The translations under genes and the position numbers were made by a program. A stretch of DNA of 64,000 nucleotides from Gymnothorax reevesii (taxonomy: Eukaryota > Chordata > Actinopteri > Anguilliformes > Muraenidae): contig CM056584.1 of NCBI GenBank assembly GCA_029721435.1, positions 12,682,239-12,746,238 of the forward strand, in the 5' to 3' direction. The notes below the pieces were generated by a model. That model did no database searches. It saw only the letters and a list, made by a program, of their open reading frames with translations, and had not been told where the DNA came from. Position 1 is the stretch's first letter, and every line of letters starts with the position of its first letter. Positions 1 to 11,800 of this stretch are shown here, piece after piece.

Positions 1-563
1 TGCGTGCGTGCGCTCATGCGCATATACAGTTACCGGGGAAGCTATTCATTTAGGTGTAGAGGAAATGTGATTCAGTGCAATTTTTAGTCGGCTTGTAAAT
101 GTCCTTTTCGTAGGAGAGATGAGAAACACTGCAAAATCACGGACTAGCTAAAATGGAGTAAAATGGAACAACATCCCTGGTCAAGTATTGCTTTGATGTT
201 TCAATTTTTTTTTTCTGTTTTTTTTTTTTTTTTGAGTACTTTTGTTGATAGTAGAACCAGTGGGTCGTTCAGTAACTGACTGCAGAAAAGGTACATGTCT
301 TTGACTCATTATATTGTTAAAGTTCCCAATGAGAATCCTATGCGAAGTATAGTTAGATAGCTGCCTAACTCTACCGAATGGGGCATTCCAGTTGAACTGG
401 AAAGCCTAAAATTGCAAGTTATCAGTCGGAATTTTCAACTGGAACAGCCTCTGAAGTCGGATTTCTGAATAAGATGGTCGGAGGGACCTTGTCAACCCCC
501 AGTTCAAGATGGTTGCTCCCTTTATCAACAAAGTCAAAGCTGTCAAAGTAATATACTGTTTAT
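1..563. other. Unassigned sequence with T-runs
   Basis: No gene or recognised repeat is visible. The only simple structure is a pair of T-runs at about 205-214 and 217-233. The open frames here are short and lack any family resemblance. Confidence 0.5.
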
Positions 564-1928
564 TAGGGGTGTAACGATTCTGAATCACGGTTTTTTAAAG
601 CGTAGTAACACCACCTGCTCTCATGGGGCGATCATCCGAGCTTTCCCTTTTCCTTTATTAACTTCGGTGCTGTCTTGAACAAAAGTGCCAAACATCAACA
701 GGCATGGGAAATGCTTCCAGAAAAAACTTGACTGACATCAGTATTTTTCAGCGACATGCTGAAAGGAGCCAAGCAAATTAAAACAGAATCGTCTCTGATT
801 AACCCATTAGGCAACAGTAAGAAAAGTAACCTGTTCCCGTTTACTTTGCTTGATTAGCAATCAAATGGTGGATTCGTTTACTCTTTCAGTTGAATGAGTA
901 GAGCTGTTTATTAAGACAACATGTTTGATTGCTGCCTTTTAATATTTAAATGGCCATAGGACAGCACAACATGAACACGATTGCCATTGCCACGCATTTC
1001 GTGCGACTGATCATTTATATCTCACATTCACCGTTTCATCCGCTTTTCAGAATGTTTTCCACCTTGTGTATTTTTTAGACGCTTGAAACCCAGGACGATC
1101 TTATAACAAATCGGTTTTAAATTAATCTCAGCATTTAATCTCTCAGTGGAGTATTTTTAGGAGATCTAATGATAAAATAAAAATAAAGATATTTATTTTC
1201 AGATCGTCCTGGATTTTATGCGTCTAAAAAGTACACAAGGTGGAGACAATCTGAAAAGCAGATGAAACGTGAATGTGAGATATTAATAATCACAATCAGG
1301 AAATGGCCAAATACGCGCTCTTGTAAGTCTGTGCTGTTCTGTAGCCATTTGACTTTCAGAATGCGGCAGTCTTAATAAACAGCTCTACTCATTCAGCAAA
1401 GTGAATAGGCGAATCCCCTGTTTGATTGCTAATTGAGCAAAGTAAACAGGGACAGCATTGGAGTAACCTAATTGGTTAAAATTTTTTTTAAATTTTGTAG
1501 TCCTTTACTTGGCACTGTGCACTATTTCGCCTAAAAATACAAATGTTGGGGCGCCCCGGTAGCTCACCGGTCTAAGCGCACACCATAAAGGCTGTGTCCT
1601 TCCCGCAGCGACCTGGGTTCGATTCCGGTTCGGGTTGTTTGCCGCATGTCTTCCCCCATTCTTCTCTCTTCACTGTACAGCTGTAAAATAGAGGAAAAAA
1701 CTTCCCAAAAAAAAATCTTAAAAATACAAATGTCAGTCAAGTTTTTTTTTTTTCCGGAAGCATTTCTCATGCCCTTTGATGTTTGGCACTTTCGTTCAAG
1801 ACTGCGTCGGGTTTAATAAAGGAATAGGGAAAACTCGGATCTTCGCCCCATGGCAGCAGGTGGTGGTAGGCTACTACGCCTTAATAAAAAGCGTGGCTCA
1901 GAATCGATTTACCCGACAGACCCTTCTG
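564..1928. mobile_element. Long foldback DNA element (hAT-like ends)
   Basis: The two halves are reverse complements of each other. The left arm runs from about 564 to 1101 and the right arm from about 1201 to 1928, around a loop of about 99 bp (1102-1200). Matched blocks include the outer ends (ggggtgtaacgattctga at the left, its diverged complement at 1905-1928), the stretch reading gtgccaaacatcaa, the stretch reading gagtagagctgtttattaag, and the inner edge ccaggacgatct/agatcgtcctgg. The right arm is longer only because a SINE sits in it. The outer end resembles the AGGGGTGTAACGATT ends common in teleost hAT-type non-autonomous elements; that family assignment is from memory. There is no transposase. 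The arms are clearly diverged, so the insertion is not recent. Confidence 0.85.
1532..1733 (+). mobile_element. tRNA-derived SINE with perfect target duplication
   Basis: The body (about 1547-1718) has the two parts of an internal RNA polymerase III promoter: an A box TAGCTCACCGG at 1560-1570 and a B box GGTTCGATTCC at 1616-1626, spaced as in a tRNA. A short unrelated segment and an A-rich end follow. Both sides carry the identical 15-bp sequence taaaaatacaaatgt (1532-1546 and 1719-1733), the target-site duplication expected from LINE-driven retrotransposition. It lies inside the right arm of the foldback element and so is younger than it. Confidence 0.93.
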
Positions 1929-2340
1929 CGTAATCTTTGCATTATTAAATCTGTCATGCACACTGTCTGTATTGTACAACGTTTATCAGTGGACATGCTA
2001 CGGTGTTCGTTCATATAATGCATTATCATCAACTGGAAAAGACTAGCAATGTTTATAAGGGCACAGGAAACCCAACTGACCCCAAATCAGTTTTTTTATA
2101 CTGGAACACAGTCATTCCCAGCTCGTCATTCCCAGCTCCGTCAACCAACCTCTGAAATAAATGAACCACAGCTTTCGTACCTGTTGATCGGAGCTATTAC
2201 AATTTCGGCGCAATCCTAAGAGTTGTGTTTTTGTATTTTAATAATGAGAGTAAAAATTTTGGTTGTTTTTTAATTTTTTTTTAATCCATATATTTATGGT
2301 TTAAACCTAATCATCATCAAATCTATTCAAAATAACTACA
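1929..2340. other. Unassigned sequence
   Basis: AT-rich sequence with short A/T runs. No gene or recognised repeat. Confidence 0.5.
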
Positions 2341-2485
2341 TTCATTCATTCTAAATACTGCTTCTGCCTCACGAGGGTTGCGGGGGAGCTGGAGCCTATC
2401 CCAGCTGACTCTTGGCGGAAGGCAGGGACTCCCCCTGGACAGCTTGCCAATCCATCGCTGAAAAACACACATAACCACTCAAATA
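2341..2485 (+). repeat. Fragment of a common dispersed teleost repeat
   Basis: The segment reading cctcacgagggttgcggggg, then ctggagcctatcccagctga and ccctggacagcttgcc, matches a repeat seen very widely in fish genomes. The recognition is from memory and I cannot name the family safely. Only the central part is present: the copy breaks down after the aacacaca stretch near 2465-2485. Confidence 0.7.
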
Positions 2486-4137
2486 GTTTCATACAGCTAT
2501 TTTGGGGGTGTACATTGCAATGAGAAACGTGAATATTCAAAACAAGATGATTAGACCCAGGAATTTTCTAAAAACAAAATTACAATGCCCATCTTTGGAA
2601 ATATTTGCAATCTCATCAAGCTATGCTTCGTTTTATTCATATATTTTATTATGAAACCTATCCAAAATAGGGTTTTGGTCACAAGTTGGCAAGCAATAAG
2701 AAGTGGAATTGTTCACTCTGTTCGTTATGTTCTGAAACAGATCAAATCTTGCTAAGTTCAAGTCAGATCTCAATAAATCTGAACTCTTGAGCTTTTTGCA
2801 ATCTTGCTTTCATCGAAGTGTCAAAACACACTGAGCGCGCTCACTGGCAGCAGCCTGTGTTCTTTGGAGAGAGGGACCGAAACATCCCTCACTCAATATT
2901 TTCGTAACCTTTCGTTCTCGTTCAAGAGACTTTGAAAGTGTCATTCTCAGAGAGAGCCGTCTTCCAAAACCCTGCAGCCTCCTCTCTCTCAGTTCAAGCA
3001 GAGGCACTGGTCTGCTCTACCTTTGGAAAATAGACGGCGCAGGATCTGTGGCGGGGCCTTTTGTTTTAATAAGACAGCATATTTGCTTGTTTTAAGTGAA
3101 GAACCCTCCCTGCTCTATTCACTGTTGAAGCTCCTCTGCTCAATGGCGGTATTGTGCTCGTCGATGTGTGTGAGAATCTCATAGACACGGACTGGGGTGT
3201 CTGTCTCTGTCAATCAATGGACTCCTCAAGTGTGTGTTTGTGTGTGAGTGAGAGAGAGAGAGAAAGATTGGATCCTCTATGCTGGGTCTCATTCCTCAGG
3301 GACCTTTGACAGTGATATCCTTACAATAGACAAAAACGTGGCAACCCGAGGCATCAGACAGACCGAAATGATTGGTCAGTCCAGACACTTTGACTGGCCT
3401 GCACATGAGTGTACTTGTTTGAACGGTCCTTCTATATTGGGCGTCTGTTTCATTGTGTATTGTGAAGACCTGCGATAATGTCTGTCTGTTGGAGCCATTT
3501 TAACAGGCAGAAACGTGGCCACCTTTTTATTTCTCCAAAGTGGCTGTGATTAAGCTGGAATGTTCATAATGCACTGCACATCTGCATTTCAAGTAACACA
3601 TGAAAATTACATGCTTCAATATTAAGAGATCATTTCTTTTATTGTTATTATTGGAGTTGGATAGTGAAATGGGTAGTGTGCATAAACTTAAACAAATGTT
3701 TGAAAAAAAAAAAAACTTTCAGGACATTTGTTTGTTTATTTTTAGGTTTACTTTGTTTTTAGAACTTTTTAACAGCACTGTGGCTTTGCTTCATAAAATC
3801 TAAACGTCCTTGAACGCAGTGTCCCCATAAGTTTGTTTTCAGGTTGGTTCAGAGAGAAGTCTGGCCCATGTTGGCCAACAAAAATCACCTTAAGCACTCG
3901 CCACATATTCCCAATAGATCCACTACCCACATACCAAAGAAGGTAAATGCTGCTTCGCAGGATTCATTAGCTTAACTGCCAAGCTGTTCTCCAAAGCGTC
4001 ATAACAAGAGGCCTGAGGTCATTGGAATGTCAATTGTGATGGAAACAGTTTTCAAGGACTACAACTGCTCATGGACTGGATATGATGCATGATGTGCCTT
4101 TAAAAGGTCTAATACTGTAAGTGCTACTCATAAACTT
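2486..4137. other. Unassigned sequence, simple repeats only
   Basis: No gene seen. A short mixed GT/GA tract lies at about 3228-3264 and an A-run at about 3703-3714. The region 2800-3010 is somewhat GC-richer but shows no reading frame of note. Confidence 0.5.
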
Positions 4138-4612
4138 GGTCTTCAGTATTACTCTATCTGCCTTTGGTCTTTAGTCATACTCTCTGCTCTTGGTGTTTAA
4201 TAATACTCTCTCTGTTTCTGGTTTTTAGTTATACTCTCCCTGCTTTTGGTCTTTAGTCATAGTCTCTGCTTTTGGTCTTTAATAATACTCGCTATGTTTT
4301 CGGTCCTTAATAATACTCTCTCTGTTTCTGGTCTTTAGTTATACTCTCTGCTTTTGGTCTTTAGTTATACTCTCTGCTTTTGGTCTTTAGTCATAGTCTC
4401 TGCTTTTGGTCTTTAATAATTCACTCCTTTCGGTCCTTCGTAATACTCCCTTGCTTTTGGTCTTTAGTAAAACTCTCACTGCTTTTGGTCTTTGGTAAAA
4501 CTCTCACTGCTTTTGGTCTTTGGTAAAACTCTCACTGCTTTTGGTCTTTAATAAAACTCTCACTGCTTTTGGTCTTTTACAGTGCTCTCTCTGCTGTCGG
4601 TTGTTAGTAATC
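4138..4612 (+). repeat. Minisatellite, 26-28 bp unit, about 17 copies
   Basis: The unit reads approximately ttttggtctttagtaa followed by wactctcwctgc. The early copies are diverged. Four neighbouring copies at about 4455-4570 are nearly identical 28-bp units, suggesting recent local expansion there. Confidence 0.9.
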
Positions 4613-4734
4613 CCCTCTGTGCTCGGAGCCCTTTGCTGAGCACAGGCTGCAGATAGATGATCTAAAAAGAGTCCAGTTCAGAATTAGATAGTGCAGCAGA
4701 CTGGCTGACTTGATTCCGCAATAGCAGACAATGG

Positions 4735-5036
4735 GTTTGTTATTATCACGACCAGTAAAGTTGGCTGGAGGTTGTTTTGGCCCCCATGTGTTTGTCTGTC
4801 TGTTCATTTGCAGGCCGAGTAACAGTAAATCTTCTGGACCGATTTTTACCATGAAACTCTATGGGAAGATTACAGATGGCAACAGTGAGAGGTTATGTGA
4901 TTTTCGCAGGTCAAGGTCAAAGGTCTTGGTCAGTATTGCAGAAGAGGTCAAAATCAACTGTGCAGGTGGACATACAGACTTTTCGGAGTGGCCTTCTAGC
5001 TATATGAGAGAAATCAATCTTGAGTTGGCCAACTTG
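4735..5036 (+). repeat. Dispersed fish repeat with GGTCAAAGGTC motifs
   Basis: The block opens with tgtttgtctgtctgttcatt, continues with ctggaccgatttttaccatg, and carries overlapping aggtcaaggtcaaaggtc motifs. That order matches a widely dispersed teleost repeat known from memory, of uncertain class. Both strands have open frames of 80-100 codons, but they look like frames in a repeat, not genes. Confidence 0.6.
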
Positions 5037-5161
5037 TAAATAATCTCAGAAGTAATTAAACCATTACATAGGGAGGGTTGTGTTTTGAGGAAACTGTGTA
5101 CATGGCTAATTGTTAGGAAACCGCTGCACACTGTGTTGCGTAGTTGATTGTTTTCAGTGTT

Positions 5162-5182
5162 TCTCTCTCTCTCTCTCTCTCT
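5162..5182 (+). repeat. (CT)n microsatellite
   Basis: About 10 uninterrupted CT units. Confidence 0.95.
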
Positions 5183-7772
5183 GTGCCCTGAGGAGGAGGT
5201 GTGTGGTCATGGCATGTCTCCAAATGCTGACACAAATTCACATAACCTCACACTCATGCCATTGACGCTCCTTGATGTCACCCTGTCTGTCTTTGCACAC
5301 GTACAATTTCACACGCAAATCATGCTCATCATGGACATAATCGACTTCAAAGCTAGGGCGTCGTGTAACATGACACCATACACAATTACGTGAACATGCA
5401 TGAAGCGTTGGCACGGAAATGTGCATTTCTGTGTGATACTATGGAATTTTTTTTTTTTTTCAGTGATGTGTATTTGAATTAAAATTGATTCCGTATCACC
5501 ATCTCGTGCGCAGGCCTTCCCTGTGCAATAACTGAACACAACACTCAGCGAAAAAACCTGCACGTCTGACGACAGCGGCTCCCAAACTCACACCTGGCCT
5601 GCCTGTGGATACGCCCCTGTTGGTTTTTGTTCCAAACACAACTGCTATTGTCAGTTTTTAATTAGCGGTTAATTTGTCAAGATTAATTTAATGTTTTAAA
5701 CAGCTATTTACAGACTTAATCCACATTTTGACTGGAATATCCATGCGTGCCATGATGAAAAAAAGACTCTTGAACATCGTATAATGACCTGCGAACGTTT
5801 GTATGAAGTTGAGTAATTGTTACCTATAGAAATCCAAGTACGTTTTCAGGGTACCTTGTGGGATGATCCCAGGTCCCGTTTGGGATTGGCAGCACAGCAT
5901 GTGGGGCTGTACTTGGGGGAGGTAACGGGGAATGGGGTATAAAAATGCAGGTTTTGGCGGAAGTCGTTGGGAAGGAAATTGGAGTAAAAAGAACATTACG
6001 GGTATTTAGCTCTTCTCTTGTAAAGGCAGTTTTTTTTTATTAAACGGAAAATGCCATTTATAATTGATTTACGTGTGGACAGTCGCTCATTCTGACGAAA
6101 CGCTACAATATTTTGTCTTTCTCTATGTTGCAAGAAATTTCGGAGGACAGTATTTTTAAGGAGATCAAATTGGTCACAGAAAATCAGTAAACTTTAAGTT
6201 CGGTTGCTGTGCACAGGTTTTCAGAGTTCTTTAAAAACAATTTACGCTAATTAAATGACACAAAGTTGACACAATACATGTTTGAATGTATAACTTGCTT
6301 GCCTAATAAATTGCTAATTTTGAGACCATGGGGCCACGTTCTCACCGATTGGATGCCCATTGATTGTTTACTTTTAGTTTTTTTTTGTTTTTGTTTTCTG
6401 TCTTTTCATGCAGTTGTTTTGAATTCATCACAATGTGGATATAGACATTTTATTCTTCATGACACAGAAATCGGTCACAATTTGGCTTAATAGGATAAAT
6501 AACTGGTCCAAACATGAATGCACCTGAATATGACAAATGAACTGCTTGTTGGCGTCCTACCAGAGTTTAGAAACTTCTATCTTACTGAATATATTCACCA
6601 ATCGCAGTATTAGCCTTCAGTGCAATGACCCCTGTATGCAGTTTGCTGTGCTCATTTGTTTCAAACATTTTCCCCCTCTTACTTCAGAAAGGTAATTGAA
6701 AAATCTGTGAAACAGTCCAGGAAAGAGTCAGATTTTTGACCTTGTTTTTTTTTTGTGGCTTTTATGACTAATGAGGTGATGAATGCCAGAGAACACTCGT
6801 GTCAAACACACATGAGCTCAAATATTAGCTTAATTACAGAGGCTGTAATTTTCGGAGCATTTTCCGGAGATATGAGCGCGGTTCACGGACGCACGCCAAG
6901 TGTCAATATCCTGCTTCCTTGAACTTACTTTGCGCATGTTGACTATTTTTATAGCCTAATTGAACATAATAAAGATAAATAAAGCTGCCTTTGTCCTGAG
7001 ATTTTGGGAGATTTCCCCTGGCACTCACCTTATTCCCATCCCTGATCGACAGCCCCTAACTGCCCGTTTACAATTTTTGCATGGAATTTTTTTTTTTTTT
7101 TTTTTTGCTCCAATAGACAAAGTTTGTTGAATAATCACAGAATATCTTGCAGCTTTTGCTCTGCATATGATTGATATTTTGGGCCGTGTTACATTTCCAG
7201 CATTTAACGTGAAGTTTGCAAAAAAAATAAAAATAAATAGAATTTTGTGGCAGTTGAGTGCCTCTCTGGGTACATGCATTGCTTTAGTGTGACTGAGTGA
7301 TTATCTGAGCCGTATTTCTGATGTCGTACTATATACAGTTCCTGAAGCATAAATATATTTCAAACTGTTGGTCAGATTGTTGGTCGGACAGTCATCATTC
7401 ATAAGTCCTTACTTCAAAATGTAATTATTTATTCAAATATAGATTCAATATTATGCACTTTTTAATAATTAATAATTGAAGCTGTATGTACTAATAGCTG
7501 CACCAATATTAACAACCCCCCCCCCTCACACACACACCTTCATCTTTGGCAGGTTCTCACGACTGGATTCAATTTAGATTTTTAGGTCTTTTATTCTGAA
7601 AAGATTTTTGTATTATTTTGAAGTGTCTTGTTGCTCAATGGAATGTAGGCATGTAAAATGAGAGGGGGGGTTGGGGTCTAGGAGTTTCTGCATGTGAACT
7701 CGATGCTCTCTTAGATGGAAAACCTCCAGCTGGTTACCAAAAAAGGGCTTTGTATGACTGTGTGCGATCAGG
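5183..7772. other. Unassigned, AT-rich, repeat-poor sequence
   Basis: No gene or recognised mobile element. T-runs lie near 5446-5461 and 7088-7106 and a C-run at 7517-7526. Sequence at about 6810-6960 has the look of conserved non-coding DNA (see findings). Confidence 0.5.
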
Positions 7773-7808
7773 CGTGTGTGTGTGTGTGTGTGTGTATGTG
7801 TGTGTGTG
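7773..7808 (+). repeat. (GT)n microsatellite
   Basis: GT units interrupted once by an A (gtatgtg). Confidence 0.95.
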
Positions 7809-8451
7809 AGTTCCCTTTGCCATATTTGGATTCCAGCGGCCCTCTTAATTCTCGTATACATTTCAAAGGGGGGGGGGTGTTTCGATACTGACACGCCGTG
7901 CGGTGCTGATGGGTTGCGTGCCAGGCTCTGAGCAGCTAATGCTATTGTGTTCTCGCGAATCACTGTCATTAGCGTCCCTGGCGTGTGGCGCTGCTGTTTA
8001 CAAACAGCGGGCTGACATCTTCTGCGGTGAGTGGGCTGCGTTTGTTCTGCCTTCAGACTGCGGGCGGGTAGGGAAGGGGACCTGCGGTAAACACGATGAC
8101 GACACTGAATAACTCTGCTGTGATTCTTAATACCACTGAGCACAAGGATTGTGCTGAAGGACTGGATTTGGATTCATCTTTACTCCTCCGACAGTTTTTA
8201 TTCGCTCCTTGTGGTTGATGCAACATCATTCAGAGCTGCAGCTGTAAAATCCGTATCAGGGTCAGAGATTAAGTCCTGTCACATGTTTATTCTAGTCATG
8301 AATTCAGCCAGCTACTACCACAAACTAGACAAATGCTGTCTGTGGGCGATGACAGGATATATCCCCAAAATAACAGCATTCTCTCCGTGGGCCAAGTTCA
8401 TAGAACCAGTAGATGCAACAGAAAAAGGTATTCAGTCCTGAAAATCAACAA
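7809..8451. other. Unassigned sequence
   Basis: Nothing recognised apart from a G-run at 7869-7877. Confidence 0.45.
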
Positions 8452-9010
8452 GAGGACTACTCTGTGCTCCAGAAATGTTCACAGCAAATTTTGGTTGAAG
8501 AGTGACCAATATTAATAACACTCATTCTGTATGCTCCAGAAACAATCACACAAAATATGACATGATTCCAATCAAAACTTTTTAATTTATTGCATTTGCA
8601 AACTTCAAAGTTGAACAGACAGAGCCTCAACAATCAATAACTTCCCCCTCTTTGCTCATGGAATGTTGAAGGCAGATTTGACATGATTCCCATGAAAGCT
8701 GTTCGAGTTATTGCAAATTTTAAATATTATTAGTTTGATCTGGTGGTGGCGCTGTAGTAAAGGTGAAAATGTGACCGTCATCAATAAAATGCCGTCTCTC
8801 TGCCCTAGAAACAGTCTCAAAAAGTGTGACATGATTTCCATCAAAACTCTTTGACTTATTGCATTTGGAAATAACGTTTGACATGGTGGTGCTGCGACAG
8901 TAAAGTGCACGGGGTCACGTGAAACAATCGGGTTTATCCTGTGTGCGCCAGGAATGAACACTAAAATTTTCATGCGATTCCCATAAAACCTCTTAGTCAT
9001 CAAGTTAGCA
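8452..9010 (+). repeat. Diverged tandem repeat, units of about 130-141 bp
   Basis: A block beginning tgctccagaaa or a close variant, followed 15-30 bases later by tgacatgattcccatcaaaa-like sequence and then ttattgca, recurs. Clear copies start near 8528, 8655, 8798 and 8939, and a partial one near 8458. Spacing between the later copies is about 130-141 bp. The second and third full copies also share a tggtggtggcgctg-like end. Copies are old and strongly diverged. Confidence 0.75.
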
Positions 9011-10247
9011 CCATCTATGGTGGTGGCAGCGTCTAAGCCAAAAACATAATATTCCCCAACTCCTCAGTTTGGGAATATATTTAATTCCATCCCCTTGTAT
9101 AGGGAGTGTGCTCATTAGCAAAGCCTGTTGATTGAAAGAAGGTGCAGGGGAGGACTTTTACTGTCTGAGCTGGAATTTTCCACCTCTGGTAAGATGACAG
9201 CTACTTGGGTGGAATTATTTTAGTATTTCTGGAACCTCTCCCTGAACCCCTGTAGATAAACATTTGCTCTATATCAGTCCGAAAATCTCAAAAGGGACTT
9301 TGTGTCTTTTTTTGGTTGCCGTCTGTTATGCCACACAGGCTGATAGAGTCGGTCTCAGGTTATGAGAGGGCAAATTTAACCAAATGCAGCAGAGCTCAAA
9401 CTGGCACTAAGGTGTTGCGTGCACAAATCTACGGCGCGACGGCACCTTTGCACTCCCGAGCCTGGCACGTAATCTGAATTGTTGCTGTAAAAAATCCAGC
9501 TGTTACGGCGGATGCTAATTTTAACAGCGTGACTGCAGATAGCGCGTCAGCCTGGCTTTCGGTTGTTTGTTAAGCAAACAACTCATAATAACGGTATTCA
9601 GGGTTTATGGTACAGACAGGCGGGTCCAACACAGTGACATTTTTTACACGAGGTGGAAACAAAGGGAGTCACAGTTGCGGTCTCTGCGTCCGGGTTTTGA
9701 ATTTAAACACACCTCAATGTCTCAATGAAGAGGGGACAGGATGGGGTGGGGTGTGTGCGTGGGGGAGGGGACGGCACGGACAATAACTCCCTTTCAGCAC
9801 TCTGAACGACGGTCGTGCTCAACCGACGAACCTTTTGAAGGCTGCAACTGGCAGACTGGACAATTACCATTGTTCTGGGAGGGCAATGACTCCACAGAGC
9901 AGGGAGGAGGAGTGAAGTCCATTGAACTGAAAGTGCTGGCTGAGCGCCAACACCTGCCACACTTGAGGGGATAAATCAGAAGTAGCATCAAATTGTCACA
10001 CGTTCCTAATAATACTGAAACAAATGGTTCAATCGGAAATTTTAACATACTCAGAAGCATAAAGATAATTCTAAAGCTGCATTTCCTCATAATAATATCT
10101 AGATGACAAATTGGCCTTCTCTTGGGCTACGCTTGACCCAGATAGAAATGGCGTACCTTAGGCGTACCCTTGTTTCCATGACACGATACCCAAACACGTC
10201 TTGCATATTTCCTAATCTCGACACAGATGATGGATGAATAGATTAAT
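9011..10247. other. Unassigned sequence
   Basis: No gene or recognised repeat. A G-rich, G-run-containing stretch lies at about 9738-9772. Confidence 0.5.
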
Positions 10248-10270
10248 TGATAGATAGATAGATAGATAAA
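10248..10270 (+). repeat. (GATA)n microsatellite
   Basis: About five GATA units. Confidence 0.9.
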
Positions 10271-10309
10271 ACAGTACACTGAGGCTTCAGCTACCTCACA
10301 AGTAGCCCA

Positions 10310-10371
10310 AGTAGTAGTAGTAGTAATAGTAGTAGTAATAATAATAATAATAAAATAATAGTAATAATAAA
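10310..10371 (+). repeat. (AGT)n/(AAT)n compound microsatellite
   Basis: Trinucleotide units change from agt to aat along the tract, with one extra A shifting the phase. Confidence 0.95.
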
Positions 10372-11763
10372 TTTTCTTTCTATCATCTTAATAATTTGCA
10401 GGCTACTAATTGTGTCTTCAACAATAGTTTTGATAGAGACAGAGAGAAAGATCGGTCTTCTCACAGTAGGCCCTCTGTGCCAGTGGAAGTAGCACAGGGA
10501 CTCCATGAAGTAGCCCTCTCTTCTGTGCACAAATCACTTCATGTTTCCAATCAAACGGACCCTTTGTCTCCTGTCATTGTCGGCCGGGGAGGAAACAGAA
10601 GGCAGCATTGAGCAGATGCAGACAGCTAATCTCGTCTAAAGGCTTCTGAGGTCAGCAAAGAATTTGAAACGATAATTGGTCACGATTTCAGCAACAAAAC
10701 AAGTTAACGCACATTTGTAAACACTGCACAATGTGGCTGCTTTTGATTAACTTAAAATTCTGCAGGTACAGTTGGGGGCTTTGTTCGGTTTCATATTCCC
10801 AAAGAGAGAATGAAGAAATTAAAGGTAGCCCTTATAGGTAAAGAAAAGAGCATTATTGTGGACACTTCTCTCATTCTCACCCTGTCTGCTACTTCCTATT
10901 ACTTCGGTGCCAGAGATCAGAGTAGAGAGAAGGATGAGGATATGCGGACTTCCGTTAATTTAATTCCCCACCTTACCTCACTCGCACAGTCCAGAAATCA
11001 TCAAATGGATGAACAATGTCTTTACCATTGAATAAAAACATATGGATGCATGTTTAAAGATTTCAGGCCTCAAATTTGATGTATTGAAAAGTCCATGTTT
11101 TCAAGTTGCTCAACAGCACCTGTTTTTGCTCAGCTGATCTCTGTGGCAGGAGGTTGTACTTTGAGGTCCGGCAAGTACGATATTTAGTTTGTTTATCCTT
11201 TTTATGTTGCCTTTGCTTGTTCTCCCTTGTATAAATGTAAAGTCAAAGTATTTCCTGACAAGGGGCTCTGCTTTTTGATGTCATTCAGTAGCAAGAACAG
11301 AGACCCATCAGGGTTTAGGGATCCAAGCCAGATACAGTGCTGGGTAATTAGGAGGTAAATGTCTTGGTGGTTTTATGTGAGCTATTTTTGCTTGATTTTT
11401 TTGAGGGGTGACAGTAATTTTTGAGTGCACTGTACACACAAACTTCAGAATACAGTACATACATATGCATGCACACAACACCCAAAGCCCTACTTATGTT
11501 CAGAGATATGCATGTGAATGCGCGTAACATAACTGTCGATACTCATTACATTTGTGTTCACTGGGAGAAAACACTGGAAAATTCAAACAAGATGGAGGGC
11601 GTATTCAGAGGTCCAGTTCTGCTAACACAGAGGACTTCAGGTAGACGTCATAAATTATGGCCATATCTTACCTTACCTGGTCGTAAATTGCCTCCAGCAT
11701 GCAGCAGTAACAGACTGCAATGTAAGCTTTGGGCAGGCAGGTCATGATAGATGAGATGAAGAG

Positions 11764-11765
<2 letters not shown>
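10372..11765. other. Unassigned sequence
   Basis: No gene or recognised repeat. Confidence 0.5.
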
Positions 11766-11798
<33 letters not shown>

Positions 11799-11800
11799 TG
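11766..11800 (+). repeat. (GT)n microsatellite
   Basis: About 15 uninterrupted GT units followed by tttgtg. Confidence 0.95.

Noticed and set aside
5936..5946. TATA box (gggtataaaaa)
   Set aside because: A good TATA-like string but with no downstream start, exon or CpG support.
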